Source: JBLNDJ01 sp050261515
Lineage (GTDB): Bacteria > Acidobacteriota > Terriglobia > Bryobacterales > Bryobacteraceae
Length of the DNA: 64,000 nt
Direction: 5' to 3'
NCBI GenBank assembly: GCA_050261515.1
Contig: JBLNDJ010000019.1
Location: 1 to 64,000 of the forward strand
Shown: positions 41,549 through 49,813 of the stretch, one piece after another
Numbering within the stretch: the first letter of the stretch is position 1
Layout of the letters: the number at the start of each line of letters is the position of its first letter
Notes under the pieces: model-generated
Told to the model about the DNA's origin: nothing
Database searches by the model: none
The model's input: only the letters and a program-made list of their open reading frames with translations
Made by a program: the position numbers and the translations under genes

Positions 41549-42937
41549 ATGCGGAAACACGCTCTCATTGCGGCCCTCTGCGCCGCGGCCGCCCTGGGGC
41601 AGGATCTCGTTGTCGTGCGGCCGAAGGAAATCGACGACGTCCTGGTCAACCCCGGCATCGGCTTCATGACCTTCCAGCGATTCAACGGCGACGCGCTCAA
41701 CTCGGGAACGAAATGGACCGAGGGCTACCCGATCGTGTATCAACCGTTCCACGGGAGCCTCGAAAACAAGAACCACCCGATGACGACGATCGCCTACTTC
41801 CGCGTCTACTGGAAGTTCATCGAGCCCGAGGAGGGCAAGTACCGCTGGGACCTGATCGACACCGCCATGCGGACGGCGCACGACCGCGGCCAGACCCTCA
41901 TGCTGCGCATCGCGCCCTACGGAACCGAGAAGGACAACGACGTCCCCGACTGGTACCGGAAGGTGAGCGGCGAGGACCCCGCGCAGAAGCCGGCCGTGAA
42001 GAAATGGCGCGTCGATCCCGAGAACCCGAACTATGCGCGCTGCTTCGGCCGCATGATCCGCGCGTTCGGGGCGCGCTACGACGGGCATCCGGACGTCGAA
42101 CTGATCGACATCTCGATCGTCGGCGCCTGGGGCGAGGGCGAGGGAACGAACCTGCTCACCGATCAAACGCGCCAGGCGCTCACCGACGCTTACGTCGAGG
42201 CGTTCAGGAAAACGCCGCTCGTCATTCAGCCGACCGACGAGAAGACCAGCGCCTATACGCAGTCGAAGACACCGGTGGGCTGGCGCGTCGATTGCCTCGG
42301 CGACATGGGCGGTTTTCAGAAGACCTGGAACCACATGTACGACCTGTATCCGCAGCAGATCATCCGGCTCGGCCTCGAGGACGCCTGGAAGACGCGGCCG
42401 GTCACGATGGAAGTCTGCTGGGTGATGCAGCAGTGGAAGAACAACAACTGGGATGTGGACTACATTATCGACCAGTCGCTGAAGTGGCACATCTCGTCGT
42501 TTAACGCGAAGTCGTCGGCGGTGCCGGACGAGTGGTGGCCGCAGGTGAACCGCTGGCTCAAGAAGATGGGCTACCGGTTCGTGCTGCGGAAGTTCACGTA
42601 TCCGGCGTCGGTGGGGCCCAATGAAAAGCTGGCGTTCACGTCGTGGTGGGAGAACAAAGGGGTCGCGCCGATTTACCGCAACTATCTGCTGGCGCTGCGG
42701 CTGAGCAACGCGCAGAAGACTACGGTGCTGAAGACCGGAGCGGACATCCGCAAGTGGCTCCCCGGCGACGCCATCTACGACGACGCCGTGTTCGTGCCGA
42801 ACAACATGCCGGCGGGAGAATACGATTTTTCGCTCGCGCTGCTCGACCCCGCGACCGATCAGCCCAAGGTGAAGCTCGCGATCGCGGGCGTCGAGCCGGA
42901 CGGCTGGTACAAACTCGGCCGCATCACGGTGCGTTAG
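41549..42937 (+). CDS. Exported beta-barrel glycosidase-like protein with DUF4832 domain
   Basis: A 462-residue secreted protein. MRKHALIAALCAAAALGQ is a signal peptide. The central region looks like a TIM barrel of the GH42/GH5 kind (YFRVYWKFIEPEEGKYRWDLIDTA, IDISIVGAWGEGEG, TMEVCWVMQQ), with candidate acidic residues in GAWGEGEG and MEVCW. The C-terminal DUF4832 beta-domain includes FTSWWENKGVAPIYRNYLLALRL and GEYDFSLALLDPATDQP. No activity has been assigned to this family to my knowledge. It is divergent from the GT39-like gene. Confidence 0.78.
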   Translation: MRKHALIAALCAAAALGQDLVVVRPKEIDDVLVNPGIGFMTFQRFNGDALNSGTKWTEGYPIVYQPFHGSLENKNHPMTTIAYFRVYWKFIEPEEGKYRWDLIDTAMRTAHDRGQTLMLRIAPYGTEKDNDVPDWYRKVSGEDPAQKPAVKKWRVDPENPNYARCFGRMIRAFGARYDGHPDVELIDISIVGAWGEGEGTNLLTDQTRQALTDAYVEAFRKTPLVIQPTDEKTSAYTQSKTPVGWRVDCLGDMGGFQKTWNHMYDLYPQQIIRLGLEDAWKTRPVTMEVCWVMQQWKNNNWDVDYIIDQSLKWHISSFNAKSSAVPDEWWPQVNRWLKKMGYRFVLRKFTYPASVGPNEKLAFTSWWENKGVAPIYRNYLLALRLSNAQKTTVLKTGADIRKWLPGDAIYDDAVFVPNNMPAGEYDFSLALLDPATDQPKVKLAIAGVEPDGWYKLGRITVR

Positions 42938-43008
42938 CGCGGCCGGCCGGTTCAATCGCTGACAAACCAAAGCTCGACATTCGACTCCGGTTCAGATAGG
43001 TTTTGAAA

Positions 43009-43830
43009 ATGGCAATTCAATCGATCAACGAGAGCGCGTGCGTCCTCCGGGCGACCGGAAGCGAAAAGGGACGCACTCGCGCGATCCGGCCCGGCATCGG
43101 CGGCGCGCGCTTCCTGCACTACGGCAGAATCGTTCTGGATGGGCCCGATGAGGCCCTCAGCTTCAACAACGGCGTGCAGGAGACCGGTCTCATCTGCCTG
43201 CGCGGAGCCGCGGAAGTCCGCGCGCGCCGCGAGTCTTTCCAACTCGGCAAGTACGATTCGCTGTACGTTCCGCGCGATTCCGACATCTCCGTGATTCCGG
43301 CCGCGGGCGGCTGCGACCTGGTCGAAATCTCCGCGCCCGTCGATGGGAGCTATCCGATCCAGTTCGTGCGTTTCGCGGACGTCCGGAAAGACCCCGCGTT
43401 GCACTTCCTGACCGGAGAGCCCTCGGCCCAGCGCGAGGTGAGCCTGCTGCTCGGCAAGAACATTCAGGCGGGCCGCATCGTGGCCGGCCTCACCGTCTCG
43501 AAGCCCGGCAACTGGACCTCGTGGCCGCCGCACGAGCACGCCGCGATGCTCGAAGAGGCCTACCTGTTCGTCGATATGCCCGCGCCCTCGTGGGGCATCC
43601 AGTTCGTCTACACGGATGCGAAGAGCCCTGAAATCGTGACCGTCGTGCGCGAAGGCGACTGCGTCATGATCCCCGACGGCTTCCATCCCAACGTGGCCGC
43701 GCCCGGCGCCGAGTTGAAGTTCATCTGGATGATGGCGGCGCAGCGCGAGCGCGAGGACCGCGTCTTCGGCGTGGTCAACGTGCAGCCGGAATATGCGGGC
43801 AGGCCGTCGGGCCTCGAAAAGGGCAGGTAA
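43009..43830 (+). CDS. KduI/IolB-family uronate isomerase
   Basis: A 273-residue bicupin. The metal site is visible as SWPPHEHAAMLEEAYLF with DGFHPNVAAPG, closest to IolB (5-deoxy-glucuronate isomerase) and also found in KduI. The neighbours are an ExuT-like MFS carrier and a clear KduD, so the likely reaction is isomerisation of 4-deoxy-L-threo-5-hexosulose uronate to 3-deoxy-D-glycero-2,5-hexodiulosonate, made from pectin- or glycosaminoglycan-type uronates. I start at the ATG at 43009, with AGG 8 nt upstream, rather than the TTG at 43003. Its stop directly precedes the MFS GTG. Confidence 0.8.
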   Translation: MAIQSINESACVLRATGSEKGRTRAIRPGIGGARFLHYGRIVLDGPDEALSFNNGVQETGLICLRGAAEVRARRESFQLGKYDSLYVPRDSDISVIPAAGGCDLVEISAPVDGSYPIQFVRFADVRKDPALHFLTGEPSAQREVSLLLGKNIQAGRIVAGLTVSKPGNWTSWPPHEHAAMLEEAYLFVDMPAPSWGIQFVYTDAKSPEIVTVVREGDCVMIPDGFHPNVAAPGAELKFIWMMAAQREREDRVFGVVNVQPEYAGRPSGLEKGR

Positions 43831-45120
43831 GTGAACGTCGAGGCTCCGGGCATCGCGGCGCGGACCGGCAGGTACCGCTGGAAGATCTGCGCGCTGCTGT
43901 TTTTTGCGGCGACGATCAACTACATGGACCGCCAGGTGCTCGGAGTCCTTGCACCCGAGTTGCAGCGCTCCATCGGCTGGAACGAGGCGCAGTACGGCTA
44001 CATCGTCACGGCGTTCCAGATCGCCTACGCCACCGCTTACCTGTTCTCCGGGCGCATGATGGACTGGCTCGGAGTCCGTATCGGCTACGGGATCGCAATC
44101 GCCTTCTGGAGCCTCGCCGCGATGGCGCACTCGCTGGCCCACTCGGCGTTCACGTTCGGCGCCGCGCGGTTCGCGCTCGGGCTAGGCGAGGCGGGCAACT
44201 TCCCGGCCGCGATCAAGACCGTGGCCGAGTGGTTTCCGAAGAAAGAGCGCGCGCTGGCGACGGGCCTGTTCAACGCGGGCACGAACGTCGGGGCGGTGGT
44301 GACGCCGCTCGTGGTGCCGTGGATCGCGATCCACTACGGCTGGCGCTGGGCGTTCGTGCTCACCGGTCTCGCCGGTTTCTTGTGGCTGGTCTTCTGGAGC
44401 CTGATATACCGCCGGCCGCACGAGCATCCCCGGCTCACCAAAGGCGAGTTGGCCCACATCAACAGCGACGCCGAGGAGCCGCCCGTGCGGGTCCGGTGGG
44501 CGCGGCTGCTCGGGCGACGCCAGACCTGGGCGTTCGGACTCGCGAAGTTTCTGACGGACCCGATCTGGTGGTTCTTCCTCTTCTGGCTGCCGAAGTTCCT
44601 GTATCAGAACTACGGGCTGACGCTTGGCCAGATCGGGCTTCCCCTGGTGATCATCTACCTCGCCGCCGATGTCGGGAGCGTGGCGGGAGGATGGCTGCCG
44701 ACGTTTTTCATCAACCGGGGCTGGAGCGTGAACGCCGCGCGCAAGACCGCGATGCTGATCTGCGCGCTTGCCGTGGCGCCGATCCCGCTGGCGGCCGGCG
44801 CGACGAACCTGTGGGCCGGAGTCGCGCTGTTCGGACTGGCGGCGGGCGGCCACCAGGGCTTTTCGGCGAACGTGTACACGCTGGTTTCGGATATGTTCCC
44901 GCGGCGCGCGGTCGGCTCCGTCGTAGGAATCGGCGGAACGGCGGGCGCGATCGGAGGCACGCTCATGGCCTCAATCGCGGGGCTCACGCTGCAATACACG
45001 GGCAGCTATCTGCCGCTGCTGCTGCTGTCGGGCGTGGTCTATCTGATCGCCATTTCGATCGTGCACCTGTTGGCCCCAAAACTCGCGATGGCGCAGCTGG
45101 AACTGGAGGCGGAAGGATGA
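43831..45120 (+). CDS. MFS transporter, hexuronate/ACS-family type
   Basis: A 429-residue 12-helix inner-membrane carrier. The first helix ends FFAATINYMDRQVLGVLAPELQ, the anion:cation symporter family signature seen in ExuT and GudP, followed by FALGLGEAGNFPAAIKTVAEWFPKKERALATGLFNAG. It probably takes up hexuronates or the unsaturated uronates handled by KduI and KduD. The GTG start immediately follows the isomerase stop, and its TGA overlaps the kduD ATG, so the three genes form a tight operon. Confidence 0.9.
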   Translation: MNVEAPGIAARTGRYRWKICALLFFAATINYMDRQVLGVLAPELQRSIGWNEAQYGYIVTAFQIAYATAYLFSGRMMDWLGVRIGYGIAIAFWSLAAMAHSLAHSAFTFGAARFALGLGEAGNFPAAIKTVAEWFPKKERALATGLFNAGTNVGAVVTPLVVPWIAIHYGWRWAFVLTGLAGFLWLVFWSLIYRRPHEHPRLTKGELAHINSDAEEPPVRVRWARLLGRRQTWAFGLAKFLTDPIWWFFLFWLPKFLYQNYGLTLGQIGLPLVIIYLAADVGSVAGGWLPTFFINRGWSVNAARKTAMLICALAVAPIPLAAGATNLWAGVALFGLAAGGHQGFSANVYTLVSDMFPRRAVGSVVGIGGTAGAIGGTLMASIAGLTLQYTGSYLPLLLLSGVVYLIAISIVHLLAPKLAMAQLELEAEG

Positions 45121-45881
45121 TCCTGGAGTCGTTCAGCCTGAGCGGCATGACCGCGCTGGTCACGGGAGCGGGTCGCGGCCTTGGCGCCGCCATCGCCGCC
45201 GGCCTTGCCGAGGCGGGCGCGGATGTCGCCTGCCACGCCAACGCCACCGATCCCTCCGCGACCTGCAGGCGCATCGAACAGGCCGGCCGCCGCGCCTTCG
45301 CGCTCACAGGCGATCTGATAGACCGCAACGTCGCGCGCTCGCTCGTTGAGCGGACGGTGGAGCATTTCGGAAAGCTCGACATCCTGATCAACAACGCGGG
45401 CATGATCCGGCGCCAGCCCGCGGTCGAGTTCTCCGAGGAGAACTGGGGCGACACGCTGGCGGTCCACCTGACGAGCGCATTTCTGCTCGCGCAGCGCGCG
45501 GCGCGGCACATGATCGCGCGCGGTTCGGGCGGCCGGATCGTCAACGTGGCCTCGCTGCTATCGTTCCAGGGAGGCATCACGGTGCCGGCCTACGCCGCCG
45601 CCAAAGGCGCGCTCGCTCAACTGACCAAGGCGCTCGCCAACGAGTGGGCGTCGAAAGGCGTCAACGTCAACGCCATCGCCCCCGGCTACATCGCGACGGA
45701 CAACAACGCCGCTCTGCGAGCCGATCCTGTGCGTTCGCGGCAGATCCTGGAGCGGATCCCCGCCGGACGCTGGGGCAAATCGTCGGACATCCCGGGCGCG
45801 GTCGTCTTCCTCTGCTCGCCCGCCGCCGAATACGTCCACGGCCACGTGCTCGTGGTCGATGGCGGCTGGATGGGGCGCTAA
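45117..45881 (+). CDS. kduD: 2-dehydro-3-deoxy-D-gluconate 5-dehydrogenase
   Basis: An SDR of 254 residues with high similarity along its length to E. coli KduD (253): it begins MILESFSLSGMTALVTGAGRG and has LINNAGMIRRQPAVEFSEENW, VNVASLLSFQGGITVPAYAA (Ser146, Tyr159, Lys163), NVNAIAPGYIATDNNAALRA and ILERIPAGRWGKSSDIPGA. It reduces 2,5-diketo-3-deoxygluconate to KDG with NADH in uronate catabolism. The ATG overlaps the MFS stop (ATGA), completing a kduI-transporter-kduD operon. Downstream KDG kinase and aldolase are not in the window. Confidence 0.93.
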   Translation: MILESFSLSGMTALVTGAGRGLGAAIAAGLAEAGADVACHANATDPSATCRRIEQAGRRAFALTGDLIDRNVARSLVERTVEHFGKLDILINNAGMIRRQPAVEFSEENWGDTLAVHLTSAFLLAQRAARHMIARGSGGRIVNVASLLSFQGGITVPAYAAAKGALAQLTKALANEWASKGVNVNAIAPGYIATDNNAALRADPVRSRQILERIPAGRWGKSSDIPGAVVFLCSPAAEYVHGHVLVVDGGWMGR

Positions 45882-45885
45882 CTCT

Positions 45886-46410
45886 CTATCCCCACAGATC
45901 AGGCGTACTGACCGGCTTCCCCTGCAGCTTCAGGTAGTAGAACAACTGCGACTTGTGCCGGTCCATGTGCTGGATCATGTGCAGCAATTGCCGGCCGAGG
46001 GCGAACTTCACGCCGGGCTCCCAGGGCGCCGCGGCCTCCTCGTTCGCCAGCCTCTCCTCGCCCGCCTGCGCGATCGCCTCGAGCGCGACGGCCTTGTCCG
46101 CTTCGAGCGCCTTCTTCGCCTCTTCGACGCTCGCCACCGTGGGCAGTTTGTCGGCCGGCGGCAGCATGTCTTCGGGCGGGATGTCTTCGAACTTCACGCC
46201 TTCCGGCAGGCCCCAGTCGCCGGTCACGAATCCCTTGCATGCCATACCGGACCCGCTGCCGAGGTGCAGCAGGAGCTGGCCGGTGGTCATCCAGTTGTTG
46301 CCGCTCGCAGGCTTCCAATCCAGGCAGCCCGGATCGACCTGGTCCATGAGTTTGGCGGTGGTCTTGTAGGTGAGTTCCACTTCGGCTTGCAAAAGCTGGG
46401 TCCAGTTCAT
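45886..46410 (-). CDS. DinB-family protein
   Basis: A 174-residue four-helix-bundle protein of the DinB/YfiT group. The probable metal ligands are His in LLLHLGSGSG and the pair in LLHMIQHMDRHKSQLFYYL. Members include bacillithiol/mycothiol-dependent transferases and many of unknown function. The frame continues upstream antisense to the aminotransferase gene; I use the ATG at 46410 beginning MNWTQLLQAEVELTYK, the normal family N-terminus. It is convergent with kduD (4-bp gap) and divergent from the aminotransferase. Confidence 0.85.
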   Translation of the reverse strand: MNWTQLLQAEVELTYKTTAKLMDQVDPGCLDWKPASGNNWMTTGQLLLHLGSGSGMACKGFVTGDWGLPEGVKFEDIPPEDMLPPADKLPTVASVEEAKKALEADKAVALEAIAQAGEERLANEEAAAPWEPGVKFALGRQLLHMIQHMDRHKSQLFYYLKLQGKPVSTPDLWG

Positions 46411-46471
46411 AATGCTGCCGAGTTTACGCCTTGGCCGCTGCCGCGCGCAACGGCCATGCGACAATTTCGGA

Positions 46472-47659
46472 ATGCGCGAGCGTTTCCGCAGCCGCAGGAC
46501 GGCGAACTTCACCGAATCCGTGATTCGCGAGATGACGCGCCTGGCCGTCCGCCACGGCGCGGTCAATCTGGCGCAGGGTTTCCCCGACTTCGAGGCGCCC
46601 GAGGAGATCAAAGAAGCCGCGCGGGCGGCCATCGCGGCGGACATCAACCAGTACGCCATCACCTGGGGCGCGAAGCCGCTGCGCGACGCCATTGCCGCGA
46701 AATACCGGCGCTGGTATGCGCTCGATATCGATCCCGAAGCCGAAATCACGGTCTGCTGCGGCGCCACCGAAGGCATGATCGCCACGCTGCTCGCCATCAT
46801 CGACCCCGGCGACGAAGTCGTCATCTTCGAGCCGTTCTACGAAAATTACGGGCCCGATACCGAGCTCTGCGGCGCCACCCCTCGCTTTGTGACGCTCCGG
46901 CCGCCCGACTGGTCCTTCGACCGCGACGAGCTGCGCCGCGCCTTCAATCCGCGCACCAAGGCGATCGTCCTGAATACGCCGAACAATCCCACCGGCAAGG
47001 TTTTTTCGCGCGAGGAACTCGAATTCATCGCCGGGCTCTGCCGGGAGTTCGACGCCGTGGCGCTCACCGACGAAATCTACGAGCACATCGTGTACGACGG
47101 CGCCCGGCATGTTCCGATCATGACGCTGCCCGGCATGCGCGAACGCTCGCTGCTGGTCAACAGCCTCTCTAAGACCTACTCGGTGACGGGATGGCGCGTG
47201 GGCTGGGTGCTCGCGCCGCCCGATATCACGGCCTCCATCCGGAAGGTGCACGATTTCCTTACGGTCGGGGCCGCCGCGCCTCTTCAGCATGCCGGAGCCG
47301 TCGCGCTCGCGCTGCCCGAGGACTACTACCGCAAACTCGCGCGGGACTACGCCGCCCGGCGCGACGCGATCCTCCCCATGCTCGAAAGCGCCGGGTTCCG
47401 CACGTTCCCGCCCTGCGGCGCCTACTACGTGATGACGGATATTTCAGACTTCGGCTTTCCCGACGACGTTGCCTTCGTGCGGCGGCTCATAGAGCGCGCC
47501 GGCGTCGCCGCCGTGCCCGGGTCGAGCTTCTTTTCCGGCGGCTCGCAGGCGGGCAGCCGCTACGTCCGCTTTTGCTTCTCGAAGAAATATGAGACGCTGG
47601 AAAAAGCCGGGGCGCTTCTGAATGAAGCCGCTCATAATCGCATACTTGAGCCCCGGTAA
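46472..47659 (+). CDS. Class I/II pyridoxal-phosphate aminotransferase
   Basis: A fold-type I aminotransferase of 395 residues. The N-terminal block NLAQGFPDFEAPEEIKEAA, NQYAITWGAKPLRDAIA, NTPNNPTGKVFSREEL, the Asp/Tyr in DEIYEHIVYDG and the PLP Lys in NSLSKTYSVTGWRVGW place it with kynurenine--oxoglutarate or methionine (YbdL/KAT-like) aminotransferases. I prefer the ATG at 46472 to longer in-frame starts, because the upstream part overlaps the dinB promoter region and matches nothing. Exact amino donor unknown. Confidence 0.92.
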   Translation: MRERFRSRRTANFTESVIREMTRLAVRHGAVNLAQGFPDFEAPEEIKEAARAAIAADINQYAITWGAKPLRDAIAAKYRRWYALDIDPEAEITVCCGATEGMIATLLAIIDPGDEVVIFEPFYENYGPDTELCGATPRFVTLRPPDWSFDRDELRRAFNPRTKAIVLNTPNNPTGKVFSREELEFIAGLCREFDAVALTDEIYEHIVYDGARHVPIMTLPGMRERSLLVNSLSKTYSVTGWRVGWVLAPPDITASIRKVHDFLTVGAAAPLQHAGAVALALPEDYYRKLARDYAARRDAILPMLESAGFRTFPPCGAYYVMTDISDFGFPDDVAFVRRLIERAGVAAVPGSSFFSGGSQAGSRYVRFCFSKKYETLEKAGALLNEAAHNRILEPR

Positions 47660-47680
47660 GCGCCATTCGGAGTGGGGAAT

Positions 47681-48064
47681 ATGCTGCCGAGTTTTCTAAT
47701 ACCCGAGGCGATCATCCGGGAAGACGGCGAAGGCCCCGTCATCGGCCTTGGCTCGTCCAAAGGCAAGTTGCTGCTCCTGACTCTCGGAATCACCCGCATC
47801 ATCGAACAGGAGAGCCTGGAGATTTCCATCTGGGGCTCCGCGGACCAGCAAGACTGGGGCGCGCGGCCCATCGTGGTTTTCCCCCAGAAGTTCTACTGCG
47901 GAACCTACCAGTTGCTGCTCGACTTGAGCGAACATCCCGAAGTGCAATATTTGAAAGCGAAATGCAAGGTCGCCCGGTGGGGCCGCGGAGAACCCAAGCC
48001 GCTGTTCGGTGCGTACCTTTTTGCGCAGGAGACCGAGCCGCGCGCCGTGGCCGGCGTCGCCTGA
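47681..48064 (+). CDS. Conserved hypothetical protein
   Basis: A 127-residue protein I cannot assign. It is beta-rich (LLLLTLGITRIIEQESLEISIW, split here only for description), with a Trp/Phe-rich middle (WGARPIVVFPQKFYCGTYQL) and no signal peptide or membrane helix, so probably a small cytosolic beta-sandwich. I chose the ATG at 47681 because GGAG lies 8 nt upstream; a GTG at 47672 is also in frame. It follows the aminotransferase by 21 bp and may be its operon partner. Confidence 0.6.
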   Translation: MLPSFLIPEAIIREDGEGPVIGLGSSKGKLLLLTLGITRIIEQESLEISIWGSADQQDWGARPIVVFPQKFYCGTYQLLLDLSEHPEVQYLKAKCKVARWGRGEPKPLFGAYLFAQETEPRAVAGVA

Positions 48065-48127
48065 TCACGCCGGTACAAAGTGCGGCGAGGCGTTCCAGCC
48101 CGCCGCGAAACAACCGGCACCGGCTGC

Positions 48128-48874
48128 TCAGAGCCTGTTGATCAGGCTCGCAACGTAGCCGGCGCCGAACCCGTTGTCGATGTTCACCACCGTCACGTTG
48201 CTCGCGCAGCTATTCAGCATCCCCAGCAGCGCGGCGAGGCCGTGGAAGCTGGCCCCGTAGCCGACGCTGGTCGGCACCGCGATCACCGGGCAGGACACCA
48301 GTCCTCCGACCACGCTCGGCAGTGCGCCTTCCATCCCGGCGCACACCACGACGACCCGGGCCGCCATCAGCCGGTCGCGGCTGTTCATGAGCCGGTGGAT
48401 GCCCGCCACCCCGATATCGAAGATGGCATCCACGTCGTTGCCCATGACCTCGGCGGTAACCTGCGCCTCCTCGGCCACGGGAATGTCGCTCGTGCCCGCC
48501 GAGATGACCGCGATCTTCCCTTTGCCCTGAATCTTCCGGTCGCACCACACGCGCAGCGCGCCCGAAAGCGGAAAATACTCGACCTCGGGCACGCGCGCGC
48601 GCACCTGCTTCGCCGTTTCGGCGTCCGCGCGCGTGATGAGCACGTTGGGAGCCTTGCTCAGCAGGTGCGTGGCGATCTCGGTCACCTGTTCCGGAGTTTT
48701 GCCCTTGGCGAAGATCACCTCCGGCATCCCGTGCCGCAGCGCGCGATGATGATCGACCTTGGCGAAGCCCAAGTCCTCGAACGGCAGGTGCCGCATCCGC
48801 TCGACCGCCGCATCGACGTCCACCTCTCCGCTCCGCACCGACTCGAGCAGAGCCCGGATCTGTTCCTGTGTCAT
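48128..48874 (-). CDS. larB: Nickel-pincer cofactor carboxylase
   Basis: LarB carboxylates and hydrolyses nicotinic acid adenine dinucleotide, the first step in building the nickel-pincer nucleotide cofactor of lactate racemase-type enzymes. This 248-residue protein has the PurE-like fold: VISAGTSDIPVAEEAQVTAEVMG, DIGVAGIHRL, VVVCAGMEGALPSVVGGLV and VPTSVGYGASFHGLAALLGMLNSCA. The ATG at 48874 is preferred to one six codons upstream. larC, larE and larA are not in the window, so the pathway must be completed elsewhere. It follows the TPR gene by 33 bp. Confidence 0.92.
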   Translation of the reverse strand: MTQEQIRALLESVRSGEVDVDAAVERMRHLPFEDLGFAKVDHHRALRHGMPEVIFAKGKTPEQVTEIATHLLSKAPNVLITRADAETAKQVRARVPEVEYFPLSGALRVWCDRKIQGKGKIAVISAGTSDIPVAEEAQVTAEVMGNDVDAIFDIGVAGIHRLMNSRDRLMAARVVVVCAGMEGALPSVVGGLVSCPVIAVPTSVGYGASFHGLAALLGMLNSCASNVTVVNIDNGFGAGYVASLINRL

Positions 48875-48907
48875 CAGACTCCAGCCTACCAAGCCCGGAT
48901 CGTTAGC

Positions 48908-49813
48908 TCACGGCCGCGGGTCTTCCGTGCGCTTCTTGAGCGCCCGATAGATCTCGAACTCCCGCTGCGCTTTGTCGCGCATTCCCGCGTTCTGGAACAG
49001 CCGGCCCAGCACATAGTGCAGACGGTAATCGTCAGGCTTGAGCTCGATCGCCTTTTCAACTTCCCTCCGGGCCGCATCGAGATCATTCACGCGGGAATGC
49101 GCCTTGCTCAACTGTTCGTGCGACCCGGCATGGTCGGGCGCGAGTTCGACCGCGCGGGTCAGGTACGGCAGCGCCTCCTCGGACCGGTTCTGCTTGAGCA
49201 GCACCCGCCCGAGATTCAGGACCGGCGTCGGATCGTAAATCGATTCCGCCGGCTGCCATTCGATCGCTTTTCTGTACGCGGCAGCCGCGTCGTCGAGCCG
49301 CTGCATCTGCTCGAAGGCGCTTCCGATTCCGTTTTGCGCGAACACGTTCCGCGCGTCCAGGGTCAGGCAGTGTCGAAACGCCGCAACCGTCTCTTCATAC
49401 CTCTCGCGAAGAAACCGGACCTCGCCCAGATAGTTGCAGGTTTGCAGGTCTTTCGGATTCAGTTCGAGCGCCCTGGTGAGATCCCGGTCGGCGCTTGAAT
49501 AATCTTCGAGCATCGCGTGGCTCAGGCCGGCGATCTTCGACTCGAACGCCGTGGGCTTGCGGTACTTCGCCGCTTCGGAATACTCGCGCAACGCTTCGGA
49601 CGGCTTCGATTGCCTGAAGAAAATGAACCCGAGTACCGCGTGGGCTTCAGCAGACGCGGGCCGTTCTTTGAGGAAGCGTTGGATGAGGGGGAGCGCCTCG
49701 TCGAGCTTCCCATCCCGCACGAGCGACTGCGCCCGCGCGAGAAGGTCCTGCCCCACCGCGGAGACGGCTGCGCAGAGCCATACGGCCGCGAGAGCGGCAG
49801 CGCGAACCTTCAC
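48908..49813 (-). CDS. Exported TPR-repeat protein (downstream of CRTAC1)
   Basis: A 301-residue protein: a signal peptide (VKVRAAALAAVWLCAAVSA) then about seven tetratricopeptide repeats, for example AHAVLGFIFFRQSKPSEALREY, LGEVRFLRERYEETVAAFRH and LGRVLLKQNRSEEALPYLTRA. It is a protein-binding scaffold, probably periplasmic. It is a paralogue of the TPR protein at 51460-52374, with very similar repeat order. The GTG start overlaps the CRTAC1 stop (GTGA), so the two are coupled. Confidence 0.87.
   Translation of the reverse strand: MKVRAAALAAVWLCAAVSAVGQDLLARAQSLVRDGKLDEALPLIQRFLKERPASAEAHAVLGFIFFRQSKPSEALREYSEAAKYRKPTAFESKIAGLSHAMLEDYSSADRDLTRALELNPKDLQTCNYLGEVRFLRERYEETVAAFRHCLTLDARNVFAQNGIGSAFEQMQRLDDAAAAYRKAIEWQPAESIYDPTPVLNLGRVLLKQNRSEEALPYLTRAVELAPDHAGSHEQLSKAHSRVNDLDAARREVEKAIELKPDDYRLHYVLGRLFQNAGMRDKAQREFEIYRALKKRTEDPRP

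Noticed and set aside
39914..42970. A 1018-codon minus-strand frame antisense to the DUF4832 gene
   Set aside because: Only the C-terminal half is a membrane glycosyltransferase. The remainder is an antisense shadow without family features.
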